Assembly: GCF_004377485.1 (NCBI RefSeq)
Contig: NZ_SNTY01000015.1
Span: forward strand, 1 to 62,052
Source of the DNA: Alkanindiges illinoisensis
GTDB taxonomy: Bacteria > Pseudomonadota > Gammaproteobacteria > Pseudomonadales > Moraxellaceae
Length of the DNA: 62,052 bases
Direction of reading: 5' to 3'
Of this stretch, positions 46,442 to 55,897 are shown piece by piece. The notes beneath the pieces were generated by a model. It searched no databases. It was not told the DNA's origin and was given only the letters and a program-made list of their open reading frames with translations. How positions within the stretch are numbered: the first letter of the stretch is position 1; each line of letters starts with the position of its first letter. A program made the translations under genes and the position numbers.

Positions 46442-49400
46442 CTAGTCAGCAGAGTCAGTATCCTGCTCATCAGCTTCTATCTGATCTTGCCCAGTGATTA
46501 ATTCTGCTTCACTATAAGCAGCAGGCTCACCAGTAGTCATACTATCGGCAGTAGAATCATCAGCGCTTACATCATCAGCGGCAATATCTTCCACATCGTC
46601 GATGTCATCCAGCGACACAACGCCTACGAGCACTTCATCCTCATCCACACGAATCAGGCGCACACCCTGGGCATTACGCCCTGTGGTTGCAATTTCTGAA
46701 GCACGGGTACGCACCAGTGTACCGCCGTTGGAAATGAGTAGCAGTTCATGATGTTCATCAATGGCTACCGCACCTACCAGCTCGCCATTTCGCTCGCTGG
46801 TCTTAATGGCAATGACGCCCTTACCACCACGCTTTTTGGTTGGGTAATCACCCACTGGGGTACGCTTACCATAGCCATTGGCACAAGCCGTCAGTACTTC
46901 GCCATTTTCCGGCACAACAACCAATGAAACAATGCGGGCACCCGTGCTATCACAGCTTCCCTCATTGTCTTCCTGCTCATCGCTATCAGGTAACTGATCC
47001 TGTTCCAGCTCCTGATCCACTTCCTGAACACCGCCAATACGCATGCCACGCACACCCTTGGCGGTACGGCCCATAACTCGCGCATCCGTTTCTGAGAAAC
47101 GAATAGCCTTGCCCTCATTGGAGAACAGCATGATTTGCTGCTCGCCATCGGTAATGGCAACCCCGATCAACGTGTCATCACCGTTAAGTTCAATGGCACG
47201 TAAGCCGTTTGAACGCACGTTACTAAACTGTTCCAGCTCAACCCGCTTCACCGTACCACATTGAGTGGCCATGAACACATAGTAGTTTTTAACAATGTTT
47301 TCTACCTGCGCTGCAAATTGGGTCAGCACTGGGGAATAGCTTGTTTCACCTTCGGCAGCTGGCGTACTTAACTGCTCATTCAACAGGGCATGCAAGGCTT
47401 TTAGCGGTTCTTTCAATGTTTCCGGTAAGTCATCAACACTGTCTTCACTCAAGCCTGAAAGTACTGCTTCAAGTTGTGGGAAATGATCAGCAATTAACGC
47501 TTCTGATTGCAGTAGCGTACTTTGTGCCTTAACAAAGGCTTTAAAATTGACAAAACGCTCTTTAAATTTCTTAGGGATATCAATAACCGACAAAATGGCA
47601 GTGATGGTTTCACTGGCTTCCAGTGGCAATAAATTGACCATTGGACGGCCACGCGAACCACGTGATGCCTGCGGTACTTCATAGACTTTCAGGCTATATA
47701 CCTTACCGACATTGGTAAAGCACAGCACAGTTGCATGGTTTGAAGTCACCACCAGATGCTGGATAAAATCATCTTCTTTCATGCTAGTGGCAGATTTGCC
47801 ACGGCCACCACGACGCTGTGCTGCATAGTCGGACAATGGCTGAGTCTTGGCATAGCCTGCTTTGGATACGGTCAGTACCACCTGCTCTTCAGGAATTAAG
47901 TCTTCACGTGAAAAATCAACACGGGATTCAATAATTTCGGTACGGCGACCATCGCCATATTGCTCCAGAATAGCGCGCAACTCACCACGGATTACATCCA
48001 TCAGCAATTCAAAGCTATCCAGAATGGCTTGTAACTCAGCAATCTGCTGCAGAATTTCACTGTATTCGCCCAGCAACTTGTCTTGCTCAAGACCAGTCAA
48101 GCGATGCAGGCGCAATTCTAAAATGGCTGCAACCTGAGCAGGTGACAAACGATACTGCTGTTCAGTCAAACCAAACGGTTTAGTTAAATCTTCACCTTCA
48201 ATTTCATCAGGACGGATAGATTGATGACCTGATTTTTCCAGCAAAGCCAGAACACCACCCGCCTGCCACATACCCGCCAGCAAGCGCTCCCGTGCTTCAC
48301 CCGGATTGGCAGAGGTTTTGATGGTATCGATAATGTCGTCAATATTGGCCAGCGCAACTGCCAGGCCTTCTAAGATATGACCACGTTCACGTGCCTTACG
48401 CAGTTCAAACATGGTACGGCGGGTAACCACTTCCTGACGGTGACGGACAAATGCCGCAATCAGGTCTTTCAGGTTCATTAATTTAGGCTGGCCATTATCC
48501 AGACAAACCATGTTAATGCTAAAAGAACTTTGTAGGGGGGTATGCAGGAACAGGTTATTGACAATAATTTCTGCGTTTTCATTGCGCTTTAGATCAATGG
48601 CAATCCGCATGCCGTCCTTATCGGATTCATCACGCAGCTCGGAAATGCCTTCCAGCTTTTTCTCTTTTACCAGCTCGGCAATGCGCTCAATCACCCGCGC
48701 CTTATTGGCCTGATACGGAATTTCAGTAAAGACAATGGTCGTGCGTCCGGTTTTCTCATCTTCTTCAAAATGATACTTACCACGGATATGCAAACGCCCT
48801 TTACCAGTCCGGTAAGCATCCACAATGCCGGACTTACCGTAAATGATTCCGCCTGTAGGGAAATCAGGGCCGCTAATATGCTGCATCAGGCCTTCAATGG
48901 TGATATGGCTATCGTCCACATAGGCCAGACAGGCATTAATCACCTCGGTCAGGTTATGCGGTGCCATGTTGGTGGCCATACCCACTGCAATACCAGCAGC
49001 ACCATTGACCAGCAAATTGGGAAACCGGGTGGGCATTACCTGAGGAATACGCTCGGAACCGTCGTAATTGTCTTCCCAGTCCACAGTATCTTTTTCAAGA
49101 TCAGCCAGTAACTCATGCGCCAGCCGGGTCATGCGCACTTCGGTATAACGCATGGCTGCCGCGCTATCACCATCCACCGAGCCAAAGTTACCCTGACCAT
49201 CTACCAGCAAATAACGCAAACTAAAGTCCTGCGCCATACGAACAATGGTATCGTAAACGGCTGTATCACCATGCGGGTGATATTTACCGATAACATCACC
49301 CACCACGCGCGCAGATTTTTTATAGGCTTTGTTGTAATCGTTTCCCAGCTCATGCATGGCAAATAAAACACGGCGATGAACGGGTTTTAAACCATCCCGC

Positions 49401-49504
49401 ACATCTGGCAGTGCACGGGATACAATGACGCTCATGGCATAATCAAGATAAGAATGTTTGAGTTCATCCTCAATCGCAATCGGGAGAATTTCCGATACGC
49501 TCAT
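46442..49504 (-). CDS. gyrA: DNA gyrase subunit A, with large insert in C-terminal domain
   Basis: Numbering is from ATG 49504 (GGAG five bases upstream; the frame continues to GTG 49510). The breakage-reunion domain carries catalytic Tyr120 ([10 protein letters not shown]) and the quinolone region [12 protein letters not shown] with Thr81 and Asp85. The GyrA box QRRGGRGKS is at about 563-571. The C-terminal beta-pinwheel is interrupted twice. About 100 helical residues (about 641-741) sit after the first blade, and a short acidic insert lies at about 827-855. The tail (about 967-1020) is strongly acidic. At 1020 residues it is far longer than E. coli GyrA (875). Gyrase introduces negative supercoils with GyrB, which is not in this window. 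Confidence 0.95.
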   Translation of the reverse strand: MSVSEILPIAIEDELKHSYLDYAMSVIVSRALPDVRDGLKPVHRRVLFAMHELGNDYNKAYKKSARVVGDVIGKYHPHGDTAVYDTIVRMAQDFSLRYLLVDGQGNFGSVDGDSAAAMRYTEVRMTRLAHELLADLEKDTVDWEDNYDGSERIPQVMPTRFPNLLVNGAAGIAVGMATNMAPHNLTEVINACLAYVDDSHITIEGLMQHISGPDFPTGGIIYGKSGIVDAYRTGKGRLHIRGKYHFEEDEKTGRTTIVFTEIPYQANKARVIERIAELVKEKKLEGISELRDESDKDGMRIAIDLKRNENAEIIVNNLFLHTPLQSSFSINMVCLDNGQPKLMNLKDLIAAFVRHRQEVVTRRTMFELRKARERGHILEGLAVALANIDDIIDTIKTSANPGEARERLLAGMWQAGGVLALLEKSGHQSIRPDEIEGEDLTKPFGLTEQQYRLSPAQVAAILELRLHRLTGLEQDKLLGEYSEILQQIAELQAILDSFELLMDVIRGELRAILEQYGDGRRTEIIESRVDFSREDLIPEEQVVLTVSKAGYAKTQPLSDYAAQRRGGRGKSATSMKEDDFIQHLVVTSNHATVLCFTNVGKVYSLKVYEVPQASRGSRGRPMVNLLPLEASETITAILSVIDIPKKFKERFVNFKAFVKAQSTLLQSEALIADHFPQLEAVLSGLSEDSVDDLPETLKEPLKALHALLNEQLSTPAAEGETSYSPVLTQFAAQVENIVKNYYVFMATQCGTVKRVELEQFSNVRSNGLRAIELNGDDTLIGVAITDGEQQIMLFSNEGKAIRFSETDARVMGRTAKGVRGMRIGGVQEVDQELEQDQLPDSDEQEDNEGSCDSTGARIVSLVVVPENGEVLTACANGYGKRTPVGDYPTKKRGGKGVIAIKTSERNGELVGAVAIDEHHELLLISNGGTLVRTRASEIATTGRNAQGVRLIRVDEDEVLVGVVSLDDIDDVEDIAADDVSADDSTADSMTTGEPAAYSEAELITGQDQIEADEQDTDSAD

Positions 49505-49791
49505 GCCCACTCCTTTACTGGCTTTTCGCCTATTTAGAATTCAAATCAGTCGCCTACCGCTTTAATATACAAACTCAAAACAGTAAAAACGTTACAATAA
49601 AAAGTTAAAGGATTTTAACATAAATGCTGAATATAAGCTAAATTTTATTGCAGGTCTTTTTATTTTTAATTATTATATTTCAATAACTTATATTCTGCAT
49701 TTTTTTAATACAAAAGTATGTCTTTCATTGCACTACCCATACTTTAACAGACCTCTTATATTATGAATAATACGCCCATTCAAGCCTAAGT

Positions 49792-50199
49792 TTAAAACAG
49801 AGAATATCCATGAGGTCTAAACCATCGGATTAAAAGAGTTAATATAAAAGCAATAAAACCTAGACCCAAAATTGTTAGCAAAAGAATTAATAAATTAATA
49901 AAATCTACTCCTGTGGGTAAATCATATACAGAATAATTCGCCAAACTTTGATCGGAACTAACCAATGCTTTCCATATTAAATATAAACCATAGAAGACTA
50001 GGCATCCCCATAATACTGCTAACCCTACAATCAATACCAATATTAATAAGCCATCCATAACAAAAGGAGGCGAAGGTTGAGCATTTGACATTAATATAAA
50101 AGGCGCAATAAAAAAACCAATAGTCCAAGCTATGCCAATGAGTAAGAGATTTATGCGAGCAAATAGAGGATCATTTAGTATTTTTTTATGCTTGAACAC
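49792..50199 (-). CDS. Membrane protein of unknown function, GTG start
   Basis: The 135-residue product has three strongly hydrophobic segments (about 16-36, 48-76 and 99-124) and a short basic C-terminus. GTG 50199 has AAGG about six bases upstream. The gene and its flanks are AT-rich compared with gyrA and etfA. I do not recognise a family. It stands alone between two operons on the same strand. Confidence 0.6.
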   Translation of the reverse strand: MFKHKKILNDPLFARINLLLIGIAWTIGFFIAPFILMSNAQPSPPFVMDGLLILVLIVGLAVLWGCLVFYGLYLIWKALVSSDQSLANYSVYDLPTGVDFINLLILLLTILGLGFIAFILTLLIRWFRPHGYSLF

Positions 50200-50340
50200 G
50201 TCACACCTTTTTAAACACTGCCCTTCTTACGTAAGTGGGGTTTCAATGATTTATATTTTAAGCAACCCCTTAAAAGCCAAAGTCTGTTGTTTAACTTTTG
50301 ACTAATGCAAGTGGTCTATTTATTAATATACTTTTACCAT

Positions 50341-50374
50341 AAAAAAACGCCCAAGGTAAACCCGGGGCGTTTTT
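50341..50374 (-). terminator. Terminator after etfA
   Basis: AAAAAACGCCC / GGGCGTTTTT hairpin directly after the etfA stop codon. Confidence 0.85.
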
Positions 50375-50396
50375 AGTTCAGACCTAAATCTGAAAA

Positions 50397-51329
50397 TTAC
50401 AGCTTGCTAACCAGTTCTGGAATAACGGTGTTCAAGTCACCGACTAACCAGTAATCAGCAATGGCATTGATTGGCGCTTCTTCGTCCTTGTTGATGGCAA
50501 CAATAACTTTAGAATCTTTCATACCAGCCAAATGCTGGATAGCACCAGAAATACCTACAGCCAAATACAGGCTTGGCGCAACGATTTTACCAGTTTGACC
50601 CACTTGCAGGTCGTTTGGTACGAAACCAGCGTCAACCGCAGCACGGGACGCACCCAGCGCAGCACCCAGCTTGTCAGCCAGAGGCTCAAGGATTTTGTAG
50701 TAGTTCTCACCAGAACCTACGCCACGGCCACCAGATACAACAATCTTGGCAGAGGTCAGTTCAGGACGGTCAGACTTGGCCAGTTCTTCGCCAACAAAGC
50801 TGGAAACGCCAGCATCTTCAACGGTGCCAACAGCTTCAACAGCAGCAGAACCACCCTCGGCAGCAGCAGCATCAAAGCCAGTACCACGTACAGTGATTAC
50901 CTTGATGGCTTCTTCAGATTTAACAGTGGCAATAGCATTACCAGCATAGATTGGGCGCTTGAAAGTATCAGGGCTATCTACGGCAATAATTTCAGAAACC
51001 ATGCTCACGTCCAGCAGCGCAGCAACACGTGGCAGAACGTTTTTGCCAGTGGTAGTTGCAGGTGCCAGAATGTGACTATAGTTTTTGCCAAGGTCAGCAA
51101 TCAGTTTGGCAACGTTTTCAGCCAGCTGGTGACCATAGGCAGCGTTGTCAGCCAGCAATACCTTGCTTACACCAGCAATCTTGGCAGCAGCATCGGCAGC
51201 AGCCTGTGCATTTTGACCAGCAACCAATACATGAATGTCACCGCCAATCTTTTGCGCAGCAGTCACCGTATTTAAAGTTGCAGATAGAATAGAATTGTTG
51301 TCGTGTTCGGCGTAAACCAGAATACTCAT
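50397..51329 (-). CDS. etfA: Electron transfer flavoprotein subunit alpha
   Basis: EtfA carries FAD and with EtfB passes electrons from acyl-CoA dehydrogenases to the quinone pool. The 310-residue protein has the N-terminal Rossmann-like domain ([10 protein letters not shown]) and the FAD domain: [48 protein letters not shown] and [12 protein letters not shown]. It lies 22 bases after etfB in one operon. Confidence 0.95.
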   Translation of the reverse strand: MSILVYAEHDNNSILSATLNTVTAAQKIGGDIHVLVAGQNAQAAADAAAKIAGVSKVLLADNAAYGHQLAENVAKLIADLGKNYSHILAPATTTGKNVLPRVAALLDVSMVSEIIAVDSPDTFKRPIYAGNAIATVKSEEAIKVITVRGTGFDAAAAEGGSAAVEAVGTVEDAGVSSFVGEELAKSDRPELTSAKIVVSGGRGVGSGENYYKILEPLADKLGAALGASRAAVDAGFVPNDLQVGQTGKIVAPSLYLAVGISGAIQHLAGMKDSKVIVAINKDEEAPINAIADYWLVGDLNTVIPELVSKL

Positions 51330-51351
51330 CGTTTGAATTCCTTACCGAAAA

Positions 51352-52101
51352 TTAAATTACTTTAGCTTCGTTTCTGAGCTTTTCAACCAGCTCATCAACA
51401 GATTTAACCTGAACACCGGCTTTACGGTCAGCAGGCGCTTCAACCAAAATGGTTTTTAGCTTGGTGCCGGTTGCTACGCCATAGTCGCTAGGAGATTTGG
51501 TATCCAGCGGCTTTTTACGCGCTTTCATGATGTTCGGCAGTGCAGCGTAACGTGGCTCGTTCAAGCGCAGGTCGGTGGTGATGATTGCTGGCAGGGCCAA
51601 TTCAACAGTTTGCAAACCGCCGTCAACTTCACGGGTAACCTGTACCTTGCCGCCTTCAACTTTAACTTCAGAGGCAAATGTACCCTGACCAGCACCCATC
51701 AGTGCAGCCAGCATCTGGCCTACCTGATTGCTGTCGTCATCAATGGCTTGTTTACCCAGCAGGATAACTTCCGGCTTTTCCTGATCAACGATACCTTTCA
51801 GGATTTTGGCAACTTCCAGAGCACCAACTTCATCATCAGTCTGAACCAGAATACCGCGGTCAGCACCCAGTGCCAGTGCTGAGCGAATTTGTTCTTGAGC
51901 AGCTTGTGGGCCTACAGAAACCACCACAATCTCAGTAACCGCACCCTTTTCTTTTAAACGTACTGCTTCTTCAACAGCAATTTCACAAAATGGGTTAATA
52001 GACATTTTGACGTTGGTTAAATCAACACCAGTCTTGTCCGCTTTTACGCGAACTTTGACGTTGGCATCGACAACGCGTTTAACAGCAACAAGAGCCTTCA
52101 T
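51352..52101 (-). CDS. etfB: Electron transfer flavoprotein subunit beta
   Basis: The 249-residue partner of EtfA binds AMP. It shows [55 protein letters not shown] and [24 protein letters not shown] 52101 has GAGGA upstream. The ETF pair supports fatty-acid and amino-acid oxidation, in keeping with an organism living on lipids or alkanes. Confidence 0.95.
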   Translation of the reverse strand: MKALVAVKRVVDANVKVRVKADKTGVDLTNVKMSINPFCEIAVEEAVRLKEKGAVTEIVVVSVGPQAAQEQIRSALALGADRGILVQTDDEVGALEVAKILKGIVDQEKPEVILLGKQAIDDDSNQVGQMLAALMGAGQGTFASEVKVEGGKVQVTREVDGGLQTVELALPAIITTDLRLNEPRYAALPNIMKARKKPLDTKSPSDYGVATGTKLKTILVEAPADRKAGVQVKSVDELVEKLRNEAKVI

Positions 52102-52427
52102 GGAATCCTCGGCTTTTTAGCTAATCAATGAAACGGAAGTGTCAAAACACCCCGATGTGGAAATGGTGCGTTATCTTGCTATGTGAGCGTAAACAGGTCA
52201 AGTCAGAAAACCCAATAGACTAAAAAAAACCAGCAATTAACAGCGCTTTTTGCACAAAATGACACAAAACCCGTGTCCCTGATGGCTTTAGGTCTTTAGT
52301 TAATCTGAGCAGTTGAATTTATACAAATTGCAGCAGAAGTTTATTGACAATATCAATTGTCTAATTTAGTTTACATTCAATACTGCATTACTGCCCTCAT
52401 TCTACCTATAAAACGAGGAATGCCATC
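52102..52427. other. Divergent region between etfB and the PF10118-like gene
   Basis: The 326 bases have no supported gene. The 3' end of this stretch holds a promoter-like and operator-like site at 52344-52372, listed separately. Confidence 0.5.
52344..52372 (+). promoter_or_regulatory. Promoter with overlapping palindromic operator-like site
   Basis: GACAAT-ATCA-ATTGTC (52346-52361) is a perfect 6-4-6 palindrome overlapping a consensus -35 TTGACA at 52344-52349. A weak -10 (TAGTTT) follows after 17 bases. A repressor bound here would block the promoter of the gene at 52428. Confidence 0.55.
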
Positions 52428-53291
52428 ATGACCAGTAGCAATGTTCCTGCCAATACACGCGGCACCTCAAGCATTCAGGTGCGCCGCCAGTCTTTTGATT
52501 TTGCGGCCACTCCCAAATATTACTTTGATAATAATCCGCTACTTTCCTACCTGCTAACGGCGTTGTCACTCACCTTTCCGCATGGTGAGCGATTCTTTGT
52601 GCATAGCGTGCGCAATGTGCGTGACCAGATCAAAAATGACACACTGCAAAAGGATGTGTCTGCCTTTATTGGCCAGGAAGCCATGCATAGCCATGCGCAT
52701 GAAGATTTCAACCGTTTTGTTGAGGGTCTGGGTCTTAATATTCAGCCTATTCTGGACAGCGAATATGAAAAAATTGAATATGCCAAAAGCAAGCTGAATC
52801 ATAAGCAGCAATTGGCTGTTACCTGTGCACTGGAGCATTTTACGGCTATTATTGCGCAGTACCTGCTAGAGCATCCAGACTTTCACCGTCAGTTAAATCC
52901 ACGGGTTGCCAAGCTATGGATGTGGCATGCGCTGGAAGAAACCGAACACAAGGCGGTGGCATTTGATGTGTATCAGGAAATTTTTGCAGATCAGGCCACC
53001 CGTAAGCGTATTATGCGGATTATCACCACAACATTCCTGTCCCGCATTAGCTATCTCACCTTTAAGCTATTGCTGAATGATCCGGTGGGCCGCAAGCAGT
53101 GGCGTCAGCACATTACTGCTTTTAAGCAGTTGAAAGATGTGTTCACCACGCTAGTGCCTGCTTATCTGGACTATTATCAGGACAACTTTCATCCTAATCA
53201 GCATGACAGTACACAAATTACTGCCCATTGGCGTAAACAGTTATTTGATCAGGAAATTAGTAAAGAAGTGGCAAGCGCTGCCATTCATTGA
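52428..53291 (+). CDS. Predicted metal-dependent hydrolase (PF10118-like)
   Basis: The 287-residue helical protein resembles the family annotated as predicted metal-dependent hydrolase, frequent in Acinetobacter and other hydrocarbon users. Histidine- and acid-rich helices could bind two metals: GQEAMHSHAHEDFN, CALEHFTAIIAQ and WHALEETEHKAVAFDVY. This E-x2-H style resembles ferritin-like di-iron proteins. No signal or membrane helix is obvious. The function is not established. The gene stands alone behind a palindromic promoter site, which suggests ligand-responsive control by a TetR-type regulator located elsewhere. Confidence 0.8.
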   Translation: MTSSNVPANTRGTSSIQVRRQSFDFAATPKYYFDNNPLLSYLLTALSLTFPHGERFFVHSVRNVRDQIKNDTLQKDVSAFIGQEAMHSHAHEDFNRFVEGLGLNIQPILDSEYEKIEYAKSKLNHKQQLAVTCALEHFTAIIAQYLLEHPDFHRQLNPRVAKLWMWHALEETEHKAVAFDVYQEIFADQATRKRIMRIITTTFLSRISYLTFKLLLNDPVGRKQWRQHITAFKQLKDVFTTLVPAYLDYYQDNFHPNQHDSTQITAHWRKQLFDQEISKEVASAAIH

Positions 53292-53315
53292 AACAGTTTT
53301 AATAGTCAAATAAAT

Positions 53316-53345
53316 AGCCTGATTAAATTGATTGATCAGGCTTTT
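53316..53345 (+). terminator. Terminator after PF10118-like gene
   Basis: AGCCTGAT / ATCAGGCT with an 11-base loop and TTTTTATTT. Confidence 0.8.
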
Positions 53346-53366
53346 TATTTGGATCAGTTTATTTTT

Positions 53367-54029
53367 CTAGTTAGTCGCACCAAACTCCTGCGTCCAGTAG
53401 GTTTTATAGGTTGAATTCGGATTGCTGGCGCAGGCCATACCATACTCCTTAAAGCTGGCATTCATCATGTTGGCGCAATGTCCGGGACTATTAATCCAGC
53501 CTGTTATGACCTCATCAATACTGTTATATCCTGCTGCAATATTTTCACCAACCACCCGATAATTATAGCCTGCTGCACTGGCACGAGTGCCAATGGTGCT
53601 GCCATTTAAGCCTTCATGGGCAAAATAGTTGTTATTGGCCATATCAGTAGAATGGCCTTGCGCCGCATTGGCAAGGCGGGTATTCCAGGTCAGCGCGCCG
53701 ACTGCCGGATAAAATGTGCTGCCACAGCTACGGCTCTGACTCCTGACTGCATTGATTTTGTCCACCAACTGCTGCACGGTTGTGCTGTTACCACATAGGG
53801 ATAAAGCCGTACTGCCTGTTGTGGTGTCTGGCGCTGGTGCAGGGTCTGGATTATTGGGCGTTGGTGTATTGCTACTGTTCGAACCACTATTGCCTGAGCC
53901 TGAATCACCGCCACCACCGCAGCCTGCCAGCATCAATGCACCACAGAGTATTAGCGTTGCTGAGCTCAGATGTGTAAGAGCACTTTGGCCAGTAGACGGT
54001 TGAACTTGCGTTTCCATGGCAATTTTCAT
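53367..54029 (-). CDS. CAP/SCP-domain lipoprotein
   Basis: The 220-residue product has a lipoprotein signal ending LMLAGCGGGG (lipidated Cys about 37). A Gly/Ser then Pro/Asn/Thr-rich linker and a CAP (cysteine-rich secretory protein) domain follow. The CAP signatures are WNTRLANAAQGHSTDMANNNYFAHEGLNG, GENIAAGYNSIDEVITGWINSPGHCANMMN and YWTQEFG, with both conserved His and Glu. Bacterial CAP proteins are secreted and of uncertain role. ATG 54029 has GGGAG upstream; the frame is open to 54089. It is divergent from the aldehyde-oxidoreductase operon. Confidence 0.88.
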   Translation of the reverse strand: MKIAMETQVQPSTGQSALTHLSSATLILCGALMLAGCGGGGDSGSGNSGSNSSNTPTPNNPDPAPAPDTTTGSTALSLCGNSTTVQQLVDKINAVRSQSRSCGSTFYPAVGALTWNTRLANAAQGHSTDMANNNYFAHEGLNGSTIGTRASAAGYNYRVVGENIAAGYNSIDEVITGWINSPGHCANMMNASFKEYGMACASNPNSTYKTYWTQEFGATN

Positions 54030-54350
54030 TATGAACTCCCTGTTGCTAGCGCAGTTATGCGATGATTTTTCCAGATCATTATTGAACAATTATTAATGAC
54101 TTTTAGACCTTGCTCGCTTAAAAATCATTACCACTTATTCAACCATATCGTTACTGCTCAGTAATCCTTTAACAGCATTATGTAGCTGTTTTATAAAATT
54201 TAATGCCAATTCATTTTTATCCAGTTATTGTTTTTTAAAACTTGGGCCAGCCACTGATTAATATAACGTTTCAATGGAATGAAGCCAAGCCTGCACACTG
54301 CCTTTTAGCCATACAAATACTTTTAGCAAAAGTAGCCACAGAGGTTTGCT
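54030..54350. other. Divergent region upstream of the pao-like operon
   Basis: The 321 bases are AT-rich and hold the divergent promoters. No gene is supported. A short perfect palindrome lies just before the first operon gene (54318-54334). Confidence 0.5.
54318..54334 (+). promoter_or_regulatory. Palindrome 16 bases before the molybdoenzyme operon
   Basis: TACTTTT-AGC-AAAAGTA is a perfect 7-3-7 inverted repeat directly upstream of the AGAGG ribosome binding site of the first gene. It could be an operator or a hairpin controlling translation. Confidence 0.4.
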
Positions 54351-54866
54351 ATGAAAATTAATATTAATAGAACCAATTATGAAGTTGAGGTGGATATACG
54401 CACTACCCTGCTGGATCTATGCCGGGAACATCTGGATTTAACGGGTTCAAAAAAAGGCTGCGATCACGGTCAGTGCGGGGCTTGTACCATGCTGGTTAAT
54501 GGCAGACGGATTAATAGCTGCCTGACGCTGGCAGTTATGCATCAGGATGACGAAATCATTACCATTGAAGGCATGGGTGCGCCCGGTGCATTGATTCCCA
54601 TGCAGGAAGCCTTTGTGGAAGAAGATGCCTATCAGTGTGGCTATTGTACTGTGGGCCAGATTTGCTCGGCTATGGGCATGATTGAAGAATTAAAACAGGG
54701 ATGGCCCAGCCATGTGACCCACTCACTGAATGGTCAGCCTCCTCTCACCGATGAAGAAATTGCTGAACGTATGAGTGGTAATGTGTGTCGTTGTGCAGCC
54801 TATCCGAACATTGTCAGGGCCATTAAGCGTGTCGCGGCCAGTGCCTTAAGTGAGGACAATACATGA
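54351..54866 (+). CDS. paoA: Aldehyde oxidoreductase, 2Fe-2S subunit (PaoA-like), no Tat signal
   Basis: The 171-residue small subunit of a xanthine-oxidase-family enzyme binds two [2Fe-2S] clusters. The ligands are the ferredoxin-type Cys37, 42, 45 and 57 (KGCDHGQCGACT, NSC) and the helical-domain Cys96, 99, 146 and 148 (QCGYC, VCRCA). E. coli PaoA carries a Tat signal for export. Here the protein begins directly MKININRTNYEVEVD, so this complex should be cytoplasmic. ATG 54351 has AGAGG upstream. It overlaps the next gene by four bases. Confidence 0.88.
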   Translation: MKININRTNYEVEVDIRTTLLDLCREHLDLTGSKKGCDHGQCGACTMLVNGRRINSCLTLAVMHQDDEIITIEGMGAPGALIPMQEAFVEEDAYQCGYCTVGQICSAMGMIEELKQGWPSHVTHSLNGQPPLTDEEIAERMSGNVCRCAAYPNIVRAIKRVAASALSEDNT

Positions 54867-55897
54867 AAACCTTTGCTTATTTTCGTGCCGAAACGCCTGA
54901 ACAGGCACCTCACCTGCTTGCCAGTCAGGTTGACGCAGATCATTGGGATGACAATCAGATACAGGGGAGTCAGGGTGGAAAATACATTGCCGGTGGCACT
55001 AATTTGCTGGACTTAATGAAACTGCAAATAGAAACCCCAATCGCCCTTGTTGATATTTCGCGTCTGCCTTTAACGGATATTGAACAAACAGCAGATGGTG
55101 GCCTGAAGATTGGCGCGATGGTGACCAATAGCGACCTTGCAGCGCATCCATTGGTTCGTGAGCGCTATGCAGTGCTATCGCGCGCCTTGCTGGCAGGTGC
55201 TTCCGGCCAGTTGCGCAACAAAGCCAGCACAGGCGGTAATCTGCTCCAGCGCACCCGCTGCTATTATTTTTATTCACCCAACAGCCCCTGCAACAAGCGT
55301 ATTCCCGGTTCAGGCTGCCCCGCACGCGAAGGCCGTAACCGCATGCATGCCATTTTGGGAATTAGTGAGCACTGCATTGCGCAGCATCCTTCCGATATGG
55401 CGGTTGCCATGCAAGCACTGGATGCCCGTGTAGAAACCCGCCGTATTGACGGCACTACAAGGCATATTGCACTGGCGGACTTTTATCTGCTGCCAGAAGA
55501 TCATCCTGAGCGTGAAACTGTATTGGAAACAGGTGAACTGATTACCCATATTATCTTACCGCCGCCACCTGCCGGACAACATGCCTACCGTAAAGTCCGT
55601 GATCGCGCTTCCTATGCCTTTGCGCTGGTGTCTGTTGCTGCCGTGATAGATGCCACGTCAGGCCAGATTCATGGTGCAAGGCTGGCGTTTGGCGGGATTG
55701 GGGTAAGACCATGGCGCAATAAAGACGTAGAACAATTGCTATGTAGTCAGCCTGCCAGCCCGCAGTTATTTAATCAGGCAGCCGATCTGCTACTCAAGGA
55801 TGCCAAGGGTTCGGGCGATAATGATTTTAAAATAGCGCTAACCCGTCGGGTTTTGCTGTCTGTACTAACTGATGCCTGCAAGGGAGAACTGCAATGA
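54863..55897 (+). CDS. paoB: Aldehyde oxidoreductase, FAD subunit with extra Fe-S segment (PaoB-like)
   Basis: The 344-residue FAD subunit shows YIAGGTNLLDLMK (FAD loop), ASTGGNLLQRTRC, and KVRDRASYAFALV. A PaoB-specific segment carries Cys133, 143, 152 and 171 (RTRCYYF, SPCNKRIPGSGCPA, EHCIA). Its spacing suits the additional [4Fe-4S] cluster of PaoB and 4-hydroxybenzoyl-CoA-reductase-type subunits. It passes electrons between FAD and the PaoA clusters. It overlaps both neighbours by four bases, so translation is coupled. Confidence 0.88.
   Translation: MKTFAYFRAETPEQAPHLLASQVDADHWDDNQIQGSQGGKYIAGGTNLLDLMKLQIETPIALVDISRLPLTDIEQTADGGLKIGAMVTNSDLAAHPLVRERYAVLSRALLAGASGQLRNKASTGGNLLQRTRCYYFYSPNSPCNKRIPGSGCPAREGRNRMHAILGISEHCIAQHPSDMAVAMQALDARVETRRIDGTTRHIALADFYLLPEDHPERETVLETGELITHIILPPPPAGQHAYRKVRDRASYAFALVSVAAVIDATSGQIHGARLAFGGIGVRPWRNKDVEQLLCSQPASPQLFNQAADLLLKDAKGSGDNDFKIALTRRVLLSVLTDACKGELQ

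Noticed and set aside
50532-51275. Plus-strand open frame of 247 codons opposite etfA
   Set aside because: A shadow frame across a highly conserved gene; Ser/Asn-rich low-complexity translation without family features.
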